From: Amphimedon queenslandica
Taxonomy: Eukaryota; Porifera; Demospongiae; Haplosclerida; Niphatidae
Length of the DNA stretch: 64,000 nt
Reading direction: 5' to 3'
Assembly (NCBI RefSeq): GCF_000090795.2
Contig: NW_003546254.1
Coordinates: 365,723 to 429,722 of the forward strand
This document shows positions 10,666-27,511 of this stretch, piece by piece; the first letter of the stretch is position 1, and every line of letters begins with the position of its first letter. The notes under the pieces are model-generated. The model was not told the DNA's origin, did no database searches, and saw only the letters and a list, made by a program, of their open reading frames with translations. Made by a program: the position numbers and the translations under genes.

Positions 10666-13600
10666 TCACATAGAAAGGTTTGATAGAGATTTCTTTAAAG
10701 CAGCTTTAAAGCGATAAGCAACATCGAGCTCCCCATCATTTTCATTGCTATCATTGTCATTACTGCCATGGTGTGATTTAGCATGGAGTGCTTTGTGTAG
10801 GTGCTCATGTGTCAGATCATGTCTAGTTATCATTCCAACGGCCTGAACAATAGAAAAGAATTAAATAATACCTTGCACAAATAGAGAATAAAGACATGCT
10901 GTGAAATGTCACCAAATATAACTTCAAATGTATAAACTGTACTCTAATGCTTCGATACTATGCAACAGCATTCTTTTATGCCGTACTGCTTAAAATACAT
11001 GCACTATGCTTGGCATTTATATGTAATTTTGTGATTTTGAGTATTTTTGACAATTTTTGAATTGAAATACATGTACATGTACATGTAGTTGAGTCTTTGT
11101 ATTGGTAATTTCTTCGAGCTTTACAATTACAGCAAGAGTGAATAGCTGCTTTGACACTTCACGAACACCCTGATATTAATTTTTTCTAGAATTCCTCTCC
11201 GCTCTACTTTCTCTCTCTCTCTCTACTCTTACTATTCCAGAGTCTTCAATAACAGGCAAGTGTCTAAGTCCCATTGTACGGAATAAATTAAAGACACGTC
11301 TCAGTGGTGCATGGTGCGATATGGTATATGGGCATGGGTTCATGTATAAACTGACATCCTAAAAGAAAGAGAGAGAAGAGAAAAATAAAAAAAGATAATG
11401 TCAACAGGTGAATAGTAATAAAAAGGAAGGGGGAGCGTATTTGCAGGCGTATGTACATGTATGTCCGTTACCATCAGCATTTGTCTCTCTCCTTCCTCCA
11501 GCTTAATATCATAAATTCCTTTAAAGCGAGGATAATCTTTGTTTAGCTTCAAATGACTGATAGGAGGCTGAGTCTCAACCTACATTAAATTGAAGGTAGA
11601 ACTATGAATTATAACTTTTAAAACGTGTTACTTACATACATGTACATACTATGCAGGGTAAAGCATGCTAAGTGAGTTAAACAGTATGCTTCATGAGCTG
11701 ACAAGTACTACGATACAGTACAAAAATGTACATGGGATTTAGAGCAGCTTCAAAAATTCATTAAAAATCCAAATTTGCAAATTGGAATCAGCTCAAACTT
11801 GATACATAACATAAAGACATGTAAATGTATCAGAAAAAAATTATGAAAGTAGACAATTCACTCCTAGCCTTTTTTGACAAAATTTGCCCTGAGACCAAAT
11901 AGCCTTTGGTCATTAGCCCGATTTTGAGCAACTTCAAAAATTTATAAAATATTGAACTTTGATCAGAGTCAGCTAAAAGTTAATACAAAGCAAACATACC
12001 CCAAAGTATAAAACACTGTATGCATTAGAAAAATCATAAAATTGGAGAATTCTCTCCTTGTAATTTTTGTTGAAATACCCTGTACTATAAGGGTCTTTGG
12101 CCTAATAATTTTTTGAGCAACTTGACAATCCACTGACAAGAAGCTGAATGAGCACTATGCAAAAATCCTGTGGGAAGCTCTGTATGCATGTACAGTACCA
12201 CATCACAGTAACAATCTACATGTACATGTACATGTACATGTACATGTAGATTGTTACTAGATTGATTGTAGATTGTACATGCAGATTGATTGTAGATGTA
12301 CATGTACTTACTCCTAAATTCTCATCAAAGAATATCCTATTGCGGATCAGCTCGACTAACTGTGACCGGAGTATCAGACCATGGAACACAAAGGCATTAT
12401 CTTGCACTCCTTCCTCTGCTCCAGAAGAAAACGGAGTAGCACCTCTGGACTCTCCGTCATCATTAATAGTAGCCTCCTTGTACTCTTTCCTCTTCAAGGC
12501 CTCCTTCTTTCTCCTCTGCTCTATTAATCTGGTTCTGTGTACCGGGTGTATTGAGCGTCTTTCGTAAAGCAAAGGACTTTGCTTGGAGACTCCAATTGAG
12601 CTGGTGGTGTCTTCAGCTGAGACCGAGAGAGGAGTGACTACAAAAAATGCATTATGTGCCGTGACTTTAAGAAGACGCTCAATGGAGCCGACCCTACTGA
12701 TGGGGTATATGTACTTGAGATCAGGATTCATGACATCAGTAGCTGTTAGCCTAAAATGGTAACAAAACAGTTAAACATGAAGTCATAAACACTGTACATG
12801 TACATGTACATAAGGGTCATGTATATGCAAATAGGCAATGTAGTTATTATTTTAAAAAATAAACATGCATGTACATGTACCTGGTATGTACATGTAGATT
12901 ATACACACACACAGTCAGAGCTACATGTACAATGTATATACATATGATACATTGCAGTACTTGCAAATTATGAAATAGACAAACTAAGGAATCATAAACC
13001 ATAAAAAATAAATGACGTGTTTATACAAAAGTGTTAGAAAAATACAATAAAAGCTACATTGTACATGTAGACATAAAGTTTGAGCCAATTTATACAATGT
13101 TTATACAATGTGGATGACTGCAACTAATATACCTGTCCACTTTTTCAGGTGAGTCCCAGCCTAGCAGAGGTATCTCCTTCACTTCTATGTGTATGTCATA
13201 AAGTCCTTCGTTGAAGAGGTCTCCTACCCATTTAGCCACCATCAGCGTTATCAGAAGCGGTAAACCATACTCTATCTCATCTGTCGACTCTATAAGAATT
13301 ACCGTCAGACTAACAGTCATTCTAACCACACCCCCTAAGAAAGCGGCAGCTCCTATTAGTGCAAAAGTTCCGGGGTCTATTGTTGTTGGTATGCCAGCGG
13401 TCCTAGAAACAAATAAAAATGTCAGACCCCTTCATATTCCCCTGAAGGGGGTCACTTACTGCATGGCAGTGATGATGAATCTACCATAGAGGGCTCCAAT
13501 GGTAAGACATGGTACAAATAATCCACTGGGCACTCCTGCTCCATATGTCCAGCAAGCAATGAAATAATAACAAATGAAAGCTAAGCCTAGTGTCGGTAGT

Positions 13601-15733
13601 GTGAACGCACCTGAAGAAATATACAAAATTAGTCATTTTGTACTATACAGGTAAATGACATGCATTAGAAAAAATTATAAAAATGGAGAATTCTCTTCTA
13701 GCCATGAAATTTGACCAACAGCTAACTGCCATTGGTCCAGTTTTTGAGCAACTTTAAAAAATTTATAAAAAATTTAAATTACATTAAAATCAGCTCAAAG
13801 TTGATACACATGTTAAGGACATGTATATGTATCAGAAAAAAATTATAAAAATGGAGAATTTTCCCCTTGCCATTTTTGATGAAATTTGATCAAAGTCCCT
13901 GTACTACAGCCCATGGTATCAGGCCAGATTTTTGAGCAGCTTTAAAAATTCATAAAAAATCTAAATTACATTAACATCAACTCAAAGTTGATACACACAC
14001 TATTGTATCTTTACTATTACTACTATTAGTATTTTACTCTATGCCTAGTTCTTGCTCTCTCATTCACACTAGCAAGAGTCTTAAACTCTAAACCCTAAAC
14101 CTTAATGTACTATTGACACTAGCAATGTCATATCATACACATACTGTATCCTTTCCTTGCATTCTAACACAGTGCATACAATAACTGCTAAAGGAACTAA
14201 CCGTCTTGATGGAATAACTGTTTTATTGAATCCTCCTCAGAGTTGAACATAAGAGTAGCTAGGTCATTGAAATAGTTATTGAATCTAATGGTTGAAAAAG
14301 TGACTCCGGTAGGACAAAAAAAGTTCCTGGTACTGTTGGCAAATTGCTGTTCAGTTCTTGTGATGACTGGAACACAAGTACCCAGAAGTGTAGCAAGAAT
14401 AAAGAAGCTAACCGTAGTGACCATAGCTATTAATATGACCTCTAGTACCCTGAAATGAGAAAGCCATTGGCTATAATGGACCCCACTTCTTTTCCTATCT
14501 CTCCTTTAAACACACACTCTCTCTCTTATTTCTCTCTTTCCTACTTCTCTCTTCCTTATCCTCCTCCTCCTCTTACTCCCTCCTTCTTGACTTACTTGTA
14601 AATGACATTTTTCCTAAACACATGTTTCATTCTGTATATAGTCAATCTTGTATTCAGACTGTTAAACCAAGCTCCTAACAAACCACCCCCAGCACCAATC
14701 AGAATAAAAAGAAAGAGATAAGGGAAGGTCCAAAGGTTTCCATCAGTTCCTCCGTTTGAAAATCTTCCAAAATCAATAAGGCCGGGTTGATCGAGCTCGC
14801 CAAATTTAGCTCTAGGTACAAGAGGAGTCCCAGAAAGCCAGAGATTGAGGGTAATGGTGGAGCACATGGCACAAAACAACTAGAGAAAGGGAGAGGAGGG
14901 GGTAAGAGGGAGGGAGATTATAATGCATAATAGATTAAAGGGAAGAAATGATACAATAATGAATATTCTTTATAACACACATGTATAACACATGTGGAAC
15001 ACATGGCACAGAACAACTAGAGAAAGAGAGAGGAGGGAGTAAGTTGGGTAGTAGATTAAAGGAATGGAATGATACAATAATAATTATTCTTTATAATGTG
15101 TACTAACAGAGCGCCAGGTTAATCCCTGATCCCAGAACGAAGATCCTTCCTCTAAACTGAACAAGACTCCACCAATAGGTGCACCGAATGCAGCTACATG
15201 TGAGTATAATCAACTAACCGATTCATCAATTATTGTCTTTATACTTACCTGCTACGCCAGCAGCAGCTCCACAAGATACAAAATCTCTCTTGTCTCTAAA
15301 AATAATTTAAATCAATAATCTTTTAATATAATATAATTACTTGTCATCTCTGAAGTATGGATAAGGTAGCCTGAGCTTATTCCAAATAAAACTCCTCAGC
15401 TGCAAAATGAATTATAAAATAAAAACCAATCACATCATCAATCCTAATATCTACATGTAATTAAATCATCAATCCTAATATCTAATTAACAAAACCATAA
15501 AATAAAATTCAAAAGCCCCTCTTTGTCTAAATTCATTTATCGTAAGAGTATCTCTCTAATTAACAGCACATAAGAAATATTCAAAAATACATGTGCAATA
15601 TCAAATAAACAAACAAGACCATTAAATGGTATCAATTAGTGTATTAATAGCTTACTTGTGGTATCCCTGCCCCAACAATAGCGCCACTGTGAATCATAGG
15701 ACCTTCCTTACCAACAAGAAACCCTGACAAAGG

Positions 15734-15767
<34 letters not shown>

Positions 15768-17356
15768 AAAGAAGAAAAACAAAAACAGAAAGAGACTATA
15801 ATCATGTACTTTTGTTATAATGTATAATAACATCTCTCACTTTCTAACTAAACTGCCACCATAAACAAAGCTATTATTATTATTATCATAATAATAATAA
15901 TTATTATTATTATATTAAGCAACTGATAATCAATACAGAAACCAATATACAGTAACCAGTTATTGCATTAACACTCGGTCAGACAACTAAAAGGGTCAAG
16001 GCTAGGCAAAATCATGTGACGACATATACAAAGAAGAGGCGTCTTACTATAAAAATAACGAGTACTAATATGCTTTCAGTTTGAAGCCACAAGTCATTCT
16101 CATTAATCACATGATGGCTCATTCCCACAGGTTTATCAAAATTCTAAGGTCATTTCACAATAGAAGTCAAAATAGGGCATGTTATAAATGCAATATTTGA
16201 GTATTAGTAAACTTGATGCACAAACAAAAAACATTCTTTATTTACCTCCTGCCACAGAAAACAATACACCACAAGCTTTTGCAATTAGCGTACGTATCCT
16301 AGCAACTCTTGGCATCTACAGAATAAAGACATAATCATCAAACATTGTTTTATTGTGATATCTTACTCTTATTCCATTCAAGTAACACTTTATTTCAGGT
16401 ATTCCACTACCTGCAGCAATTGGCTACAATAACATTTAAAAAATAATAAAATTTTATACAAAAGTAATACTTACTTCGATAGCGACCAGGATACCAGCAA
16501 AGATAGAATAAAATACATTAAAACCAGCAATTACTAACAGAGCAAGGAATACTGTGCCAGAATCTCGCGTTAAATCATAGACTATAAAAATAAATAAAAT
16601 ATATAAATAAAACAATAATGCTAAATAATAGTGATCATTATGTACATGTATCTCTATAAATTATTTTACCTCTAAAAAATTCTTGATATTTTAGCTTTCT
16701 CAGATAATGTATGCCAACGTTAATGAGAAATGCAATTGTGCCAGTCACTATCCCAATGAGTGCAACCATTATCCACCTCATGAGAGCAATGTGCTTATAA
16801 GTCTGAGGGAGAGAACAAGGAAATAGAGAGAGAGGGAAAAGGGAGGGCCGAAAAGAGTTGATGCGATGTAAAAAGGAAAGACAATAAAACAGATTATTGT
16901 TATGATAATAACTGACGTATTTTGAGTAAGATTCAATCCATTGCTTGTGAGGTACATTATAACAGACATCATAATCTAAACTCTATAAATAAAGAGAGGA
17001 GAGAAAAGGGAGGTAAATATATTATAGTTTAGGAGACAAAGGGTGGATAGTGTTGATTGATAAGTAAAATGACACCTCTCTCTCACCTCGTAGTCTTTAA
17101 CTGGTAACACAGACTTGGCTCGAGCCAACTTCCTTTTGTTCTTGCCTCCTTTTGATTTGACAGAAGAGCTGGAGCTACTCATCAAACTGTTCTATAGTGA
17201 CAAAACAACATTGACAACACTCAGCCGCTAGTACTAAGAACGATGTCTCGCCTAGTCCGCCTTTCGTACCTTCTCATCGCGGCCCGCTTTGTGGCTCGCC
17301 ATTGCTTCCATTGAGCGCTCTATATCATCGATATTAGTGTAGGCATGTCTGCTCAT
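10666..17356 (-). CDS. CLCN6: CLC-6-type chloride/proton exchanger (19 exons, complete)
   Basis: CLC-6 is a late-endosomal 2Cl-/H+ exchanger. Exons, 5' to 3': 17270-17356, 17087-17191, 16917-16982, 16670-16802, 16475-16581, 16367-16423, 16246-16315, 15656-15723, 15341-15399, 15249-15295, 15108-15193, 14596-14879, 14202-14449, 13460-13610, 13133-13402, 12312-12750, 11472-11579, 11233-11358, 10666-10842. All phases agree, giving 895 residues (human about 869). Seen: anion-site GSGIP, gating glutamate in [10 protein letters not shown], proton-path glutamate in [29 protein letters not shown], then two CBS domains ([21 protein letters not shown] to [10 protein letters not shown]). The inter-CBS region and LILRSQLV match CLC-6 rather than CLC-7 as I recall them. 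Several introns contain fragments of the dispersed 177-bp repeat family. Confidence 0.93.
11740..12110. repeat. Diverged dispersed-repeat copies in CLCN6 intron 16
   Basis: Two degenerate copies (about 11740-11900 and 11930-12110) share the order: GAGCAACTTCAAAAATT, a run of AT, AATCAGCTCAAA, TTGATACA, an ACATGTA segment, then AATTATAAAA...GAGAATTCTC and CTAGCC. The same order occurs near 13670-14000, 20815-20945, 42140-42270, 47390-47620 and 56790-56890, and it overlaps in wording with the 177-bp satellite (GCTGATTCC, CATAAGGACAT...GTATCAGAAAA). Confidence 0.65.
12216..12249. repeat. (ACATGT)n tract
   Basis: About six repeats of the self-complementary hexamer TACATG in CLCN6 intron 16. Shorter tracts recur widely, e.g. 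near 11071, 12795, 19510, 19766 and 21755. Confidence 0.8.
13670..14000. repeat. Diverged dispersed-repeat copies in CLCN6 intron 13
   Basis: Two more degenerate copies of the element described at 11740-12110, with matching GAGAATTCTC, TTTTTGAGCA and ATCAGCTCAAAGTTGATACA blocks. Confidence 0.65.
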
Positions 17357-17617
17357 CCCTAACAGGATGTTGTAGTTTCAAGAATCACTTATAAGACTGC
17401 GAAGCAACAGCCACAGAAAGCAGAGTTGCTGAGCTGAGCTGAGCTATACACCGGCTCATGTGAGCTAATTATTTATTCATTGCAATCAGGTGTGGCAGTT
17501 ATAACTGCAAGTTACTTTTAACTTTCAATTTTTACAACTGTTTACTCACTTATCTCTCAATGAAACAAAATGCTACTGTTATTATTAGAACACTGAATGG
17601 TTTGGTTGTAAGCTTAC

Positions 17618-17746
17618 CATTTCCACTGCACTGTATGGTGTATCGACGGAGCGAGACCTCTCCAGTCCCGTCTCTCCAGACAGCATGGGGACCTCAAGGT
17701 CTCCTTTCCTGCTAGAAGGAGTGAATGCTTTCTTGAGGCTTTCCAT
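17618..17746 (-). CDS. CLCN6: Possible alternative first coding exon of CLCN6
   Basis: An ATG at 17746 opens a 43-codon stretch (begins MESLKKAFTPSSRKGDLEV, ends YSAVEM) closed by a good GTAAGC donor. It ends in phase 0, as does the other first exon (17270-17356), and exon 2 (17087-17191) begins in phase 0. Either exon could therefore splice to exon 2 and keep the frame, giving 909 or 895 residues. The two cannot be used together, because joining 17618 to the acceptor before 17356 brings an in-frame TGA. Both ends are acidic/Ser-rich cytosolic tails, where lysosomal sorting signals of CLC proteins usually sit. Confidence 0.5.
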
Positions 17747-17955
17747 TTCATAGACAGCAAGAAAAGCTCGAGATAACTGTAGAGATTATGAGAGACAGAA
17801 AACAATCTTCAGCACAAATCCGACAATCGACGCAAACTACGAGCCCCTCCTCCCAGCTTCTGGTATGCAGGAACACGCCCACATCCTTAACGCCCACGTG
17901 TTTTTAATTAGCCCCACCTCACCATAGCAACACCCATTTAGCTAGCCCGTTCAAA
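17747..17955. promoter_or_regulatory. Bidirectional promoter region between CLCN6 and ALDH4A1
   Basis: Only 209 bp separate the upstream CLCN6 first exon from the ALDH4A1 ATG. The gap is GC-richer than its surroundings and includes CGCCCACGTG (E-box CACGTG at 17895-17900). No TATA box is evident. Confidence 0.45.
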
Positions 17956-22171
<4,216 letters not shown>

Positions 22172-22503
22172 AGTATTATTGTCATTATTATTTTGAACCT
22201 CAAATAACTGATTGCTGATGTATTAAAATTGCTTCATGTATGAACAATTGTATTTAGTTTTGTACTTTGCATCAATTATAATAAGAATTAATATTATTGT
22301 TATTGCTGTTATTGTTATTGTTATTTTATCACATAAATAATGATGAAGCTAATCTTAAAACAACAGACAATTCTGGGAGGCTAAAAATACAATGGGCTAT
22401 TCATGCATGATACTATTCACATCATTGAGCCCAATGCTTTACAAGGGCAAATACTTTGTAGAAGTTCACATGTGGGAAGTGCTAGTATGTATGTGTATTT
22501 GTT
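22172..22503. other. Convergent intergenic gap
   Basis: Between the 3' ends of ALDH4A1 and the first receptor-like gene. AT-rich with ATTGTT runs; no exon seen. Confidence 0.5.
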
Positions 22504-24283
22504 TTAAGTGTCGTATAGAGACATGCTACTGTATCCTCCTTCCTCGTCATCTTCGGTCTGATGCTGTTGCAAGCTTAAGTCAGTCATTTTTACATATTCA
22601 AGTGTGTCGTCATTGATTACTGATACTCGAGGAGGGAATTTTGACCCAGGATGATGATTAGTAGGAGTGCTTGTAGTTGTAGTTATGCCGTTTGTTGTGC
22701 TTCTAACAGAAGGGGTAGAGTTAATCCTTTCTGTTTCTTTGTTGTTGTCCTTGAGGTCTTCAGAGCAATGTACGGCAAGCACTGCATTAGTGTCTACTTC
22801 TCTTCTCTTTCTAGTTTGAGTTGATTCATCATCTGCCAGACTCAGTGTACTGTTGCTGCTTTGAGATTTAATAGGAGAATTAAAAGCAGGCTCGGAGGAG
22901 CTTCTTTTTACATTATAACTGCTGCTGTCATCAGTTTGAATGTCAGATGTCTTGGTAGTGCTCTCGATAGCAATTTCTTGTAGTGGCTGCAGTACAGTAA
23001 TGACAGAGCCGGAGAAGCTTACATTATCGAGTTTGTAAATTTCCTAAAATATTATAATAATCATTTCAAAACAAATCGTTGTGAACTAGTATATACCATG
23101 TTAAACATTGGAAAGTCTTCAAATTTTTTCTTTCCTTTGATAGTTTGATACCTGTAAAATATGATATATTGAGACTAATGAGCCACAGAAACAATTCATG
23201 TTCATACATACACGCGCACAAAGAGTAAACAGGTACATGGGTATTGACTATGCTTATAGTATTATTATAACTGAGTGTTTTTTATAAACTCACTTTGAAT
23301 ACTGCCAATAAGTAATACAGATGGTCAATGCCAAGCATGATGCAAGCAATGCAATAAAACCAATCACTGCTAACAGAATTATATAAAATGATGAGAAGAA
23401 AGTAGTAGAAGGTTGTGAAGAACCAGTTGTTGAAGGAGTGGGAAATGAAGAAGGAGTTGAGCGATCATCAGTAGTGCTCAAGCTACTGGTGCTTAAGATA
23501 CTGGTGCTTAAGATACTGGTGCTTAAGATACTGGTGCTTAAGATACTGGTGCTTAAGATACTGCTATCCTTCAAGGTATTGGTACTTAAGATATTGGTGC
23601 TTTTTGTGTAGATACTTGATAACATTAAATTGTTTGTTAAAATGCTGTCTTTGAATAATGTACTGCTGAGACTGTATATGCTCATCATATCACTTGCAAA
23701 ATCCGAAAACTCACTGCTGTAACTGCTAATGATTGTTGGTTGAATAGAATAATCAGTCACTGAAGTTGTGGATGAAGTATCATGCTGTGAGCTGCAGGTT
23801 GGACTAGATTGTATATGGCAAGTGATGAATGGGATTTCTTCTGTGTCTCTTACACATCCTTTGAATATGCAGTAGGTATCACTTATGTTTATGATTTTGT
23901 TCCATGTAGGTCTATTAATCTGGCCTTCTGTAAGAGTATAAGATCCAGCTAACTATAAAAATAATAAACATAAAAGTCTAAATGCTTTAATTTTGATGCT
24001 CATCACTCTCTTTCTCTCATAAATAATTATCATACTGTATCATTGGTGTAGTAGTAGCAATGACTGTCTATCATTATTTGATTGTACATAGTTCCACCAG
24101 TATACTTTACCAAAGCAGTATCATTACTATAACACTGAGCTGTTATCTCTATATGATCCAGAGTGCCTGCAGATTTAAGAAATTATTTAAACTATTGTGC
24201 TCTTTGAACTTACAGCTGTAACTATCTGAACACCTTGCATTTCCTTTAGCTATCAGAAGTAGCAGGAAACCCAGGAAAATCAT
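22504..24283 (-). CDS. Single-pass receptor-like protein 1 of cluster (two YxxM motifs)
   Basis: Not a family I recognise. Exons 24214-24283, 24036-24166, 23294-23952, 23097-23151, 22504-23043 give 484 residues with consistent phases (1,0,2,0). Signal peptide MIFLGFLLLLIAKGNA; an ectodomain with about nine Cys; a Ser/Thr stalk with tandem ILSTS repeats; a transmembrane helix at about 255-283; then a 198-residue cytoplasmic tail. The tail exon opens IYKLDNVSFSGSVITVLQPL, a motif shared with three neighbours. Near the C-terminus YVKM (about 455) and YSSM (about 476) match the YxxM consensus bound by the PI3-kinase p85 SH2 domain. Type I topology suggests a cell-surface receptor (inference); ligand unknown. 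First gene of a five-gene same-strand cluster. Confidence 0.82.
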
Positions 24284-24888
24284 TTTTAGCTGCTGCTGTG
24301 GATCTACTTTGAGTGAACTCTGCTGCTTCCTTTCCTCTGATGTTTGCTTACTCCAAGTGAGCCTGGAGTGGACGGGGATGTGTGGTTATATGCTATAATT
24401 GTGTGCAGTGAGCTGAAAAGATATGTAGTGGTTAGTCACTACATTTGTCACTATAGTCTAGACTATACATGCTTTGACTAACAATGCATACTGCATCATT
24501 TTAGAATCATATCTTCACATGTTTGTCATTCTACAAAAATGCATGAGTGCTTTCTTTGCATTCATGCATCTGCCCTGCAAATAGTGGGAGGGTTGGATCA
24601 CGTCCTGCCACATAGGTCATCCCTCACTAATTAATTTGAGTAACTTTTAGCCAAACTTAGATGTGTAGCACCCATACAAATACAAATTGCTATAAGCATT
24701 TGTGGTTCACACACATATTCCAACTCCCTCCTCTATATACTTGTCCAGTATCAGGTTACATTTGCACTGAATATAATGTTTATCAACTACATTGCTGAGC
24801 TATGATAACATACATTGCAAATGTATCATGCACATAATAAGATAGGAGATGGATATGTGTTCTTGCAAATAGTTATATTGATTCTTGT
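24284..24888. other. Intergenic gap between receptor-like genes 1 and 2
   Basis: No exon recognised. Presumably contains the promoter of gene 1 and the 3' end of gene 2. Confidence 0.4.
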
Positions 24889-26999
24889 TCACATGTGTAC
24901 GTAATCACTGGAGCCTGCACTTGAATCGAACTTTATTCCAGAGCTGGTTTGATTTCTTTTGTCACTAAATTCATTATTGTCATACTCCATTAAATCACTA
25001 CTAGTGTCCATAAATTCACTCTCTGTATTGTGAGGCTGTGTGTTAAGCATATGAGACACTGTTACATAGCCACTGGTATCACAGGATGATGCTGTCACAG
25101 CTGCTGTTTGAACTGGAGTTAATGAAGAATTGTGAGTGTTAGAGTCAGTACTTTTTGCTAGTTTGTTTGACTCTTGTGGCGATTCATAATTATTTATGTC
25201 TGCTGGTTTATTTGACTCTAATGCTTGTTGAGTGCTATCAGTTTTTATAGAAGAGAAAAATTCCTTGACATTATTTGAGTCGATGCTCTCTGTGTCTTTA
25301 TTATTAACAGTGTTGACTTTCTCTGATAACAGGGTACAGTTTTGTAATGGCTGGAATACGGTGACTACAGATCCTAAGCTGACATCATCCAACTTGTAAA
25401 GCTCCTTTTAAAAGTAAAGAATGCAAATATTGTTATTGTTAAATAGAGTAGAGAATGTTACATGACATACCATTTCAAAAATTCGAGAGAAATCAAGAGG
25501 CTCGTTATGTGTCACACGCCTAACAAAGAAGAGAAGAGAGAGAGAAAAAAAGATAACAAGGGAGATTACAGGGAGATGTTGGGGGAGGAAGGAAAAGAGA
25601 GAGGCAGGTCAGCCGCAGGTGGGTGAGAAAGAGAGGGAGGGTAAAAAGAGGGGGAGAGAGAAAGGGGGAGAGAGGGGGAGAGAGAAAGGGGGAGAGAGAG
25701 AAAGAGAAAGAAAAGAGTACAATTAAGGCTCATCCAAACCACCAGCCACATTACACTTACTTGGAATTTCTCCAGACAATGATGTATACAAAAACTATAA
25801 TGCAACAGACAATCATACCAATGACAGGAATAAGAACACTTGCTATTATAATAGTAAGTACAGTAGTATCTATAGTTGGATCAGAAATTGGCAGGGTGGG
25901 CTCTGATGACTGAGAAGATTGTGAGTTTAATGATTGAAATGATGACTGTGAGTTTAATGATTGAAATGATGACTGTGAGTTCAATGATTGAAATGATGAC
26001 TGTGATTGAGAAGACTGTGATTGAGAAGACTGTGTTAAAACAGAGCTAGTGCTTGATGGGTATGATGTGTCATGTGTAGTCATTTGTTGTCGACTTGTTT
26101 CTTTCATGCTTGAGAACAAGGAGTAATTCGATTCTCCTGTGATTGACACCAAAGTGGTAGGTGAATGATCTAAGGTTGTTGTCATAGTGAAATAGTCTGT
26201 AATTTCATTAGAGGTCACTGTGATATCACTAACCACACTACCTATAAAAACATATAAAATATATTGTGTTACAAGGGAATTTATTATGGCCAGGAAAAAG
26301 CTCAGTATTTTAGTGTTAAACAATAGGCCATTTTCTGAGCTTACAATGAAACAAAAGTATATGTATCATAGCAAGAGATAGTATGAAATAATAATACATA
26401 AAACTGACTTACTTGTTGGAGTATAAGTGCATTCTGTAGCTGCTGCTACTCCGCACGTTGAATCTGATCTTCCAACACAACCAATGACAGAACAATAAAT
26501 GCCTGAGCTAATGATAGATGAGTATTGTACTGATCTTTTCTCTGTTTCAATTGAATCAGTGGGTGTTGTTAATATGAGCTCATATGAAAACTAGAAATTA
26601 TTATTATAAACATCAAGAGTACTAAATCATACAGCTATACAGTCTTGAGTAATGGTGACTGCATGGGGAGGCATGAAAGTCAACACTAAAGGCAGGCATG
26701 CTGTCTAAGCTGCAGGAGTCACTACTTACTGTATTGTTGTTAAAGCATTCCATCATTATAAAAACTTCTTCAGCTTTCTTATCCTTCAAAGACCAAGTTA
26801 CTGTGCCAAATGAGTTATTGACACACTCAGCACTGATGTCCAATTTATTAGATGGATTAGAACCTGCAGTAAGTGAAGAAAAAGATATGAGCTAGAGGAT
26901 TCCAAATTAAGAAGACTTACAGTATCCACCACAAGGTTCAGCAAGTGACAGCCTGAAGAGTTCAGTAGTTAGAAGGAGCAGGACTAGAGAGAACCTCAT
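24889..26999 (-). CDS. Single-pass receptor-like protein 2 of cluster (ITIM-like and YxxM motifs)
   Basis: Exons 26921-26999, 26730-26863, 26413-26590, 25761-26241, 25471-25519, 24889-25404 give 478 residues; phases are 1,0,1,2,0. Signal peptide MRFSLVLLLLTTELFRLSLA. Exon 2 encodes a Cys-bounded unit (AECVNNSFGTVTW ... IMMECFNNNT) similar to exon 2 of its neighbours. The stalk has three copies of SSFQSLNSQ plus SQSSQ repeats, then a helix at about 258-286. The tail exon opens LYKLDDVSLGSVVTVFQPL. SGYVTV (Tyr about 420) fits the ITIM pattern S/I/V/LxYxxI/V/L, and the protein ends SSDYVHM, a C-terminal YxxM. A pairing of inhibitory-type and PI3K-type motifs would be typical of a signalling receptor; this is inference only. 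Confidence 0.82.
25538..25712. repeat. GA-rich purine tract in receptor 2 intron 4
   Basis: Mostly GAGAGAGGGGGAGAGA-type simple sequence. Similar tracts lie at 15738-15763, 34070-34200 and 49014-49050. The open frames seen in it are composition artefacts. Confidence 0.75.
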
Positions 27000-27511
27000 T
27001 GTGAGCCTAATGGTGAACAATGAATGATGGACAGTTAGCCACTTCCTGATAAGTCTTTACACTAAAAATGTGGCTTCTTCTTAGTTATTACTAGGCAGGA
27101 AGCCCACCCTACTCTACATGACCTACTACAATTTGATAACAATGATTTAGTCTATTGAATGACTTTTTCTCAGGAAAGGACTTCTTTGTATTTATCACCT
27201 TGTTGAAGATCAGTATAGTATACATTTTGTGCTAGGATTAATTCTCATCAGCTAAAAATTATTTTTATTTCGCTTACAGAATAAAAATTGCTAGTCTTAC
27301 TGGCACACCTGCTCTTGCATGTATAAGTATTCTCAATTAACATTTTATTGCTTCAATCATATAGCAAACATTCTCAGATAACATTGCGGTATAGTAGAGT
27401 GATAACAAAGCTGTATTGTTCATAGTTCAGGATTAAAACAACAAATATAATGGAATGTGTATACATATGATTTCTCCTGATTTTTAGTGAAAAACTCAGA
27501 TGTTTAAAAAC
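27000..27511. other. Intergenic gap between receptor-like genes 2 and 3
   Basis: No exon recognised; ordinary AT-rich sequence. Confidence 0.4.

Noticed and set aside
12262-12567. Plus-strand frame opposite CLCN6 exon 16
   Set aside because: Shadow of a well-supported coding exon on the other strand; the same applies to frames opposite RCC1, the receptor-like tails and both intronless coiled-coil genes.
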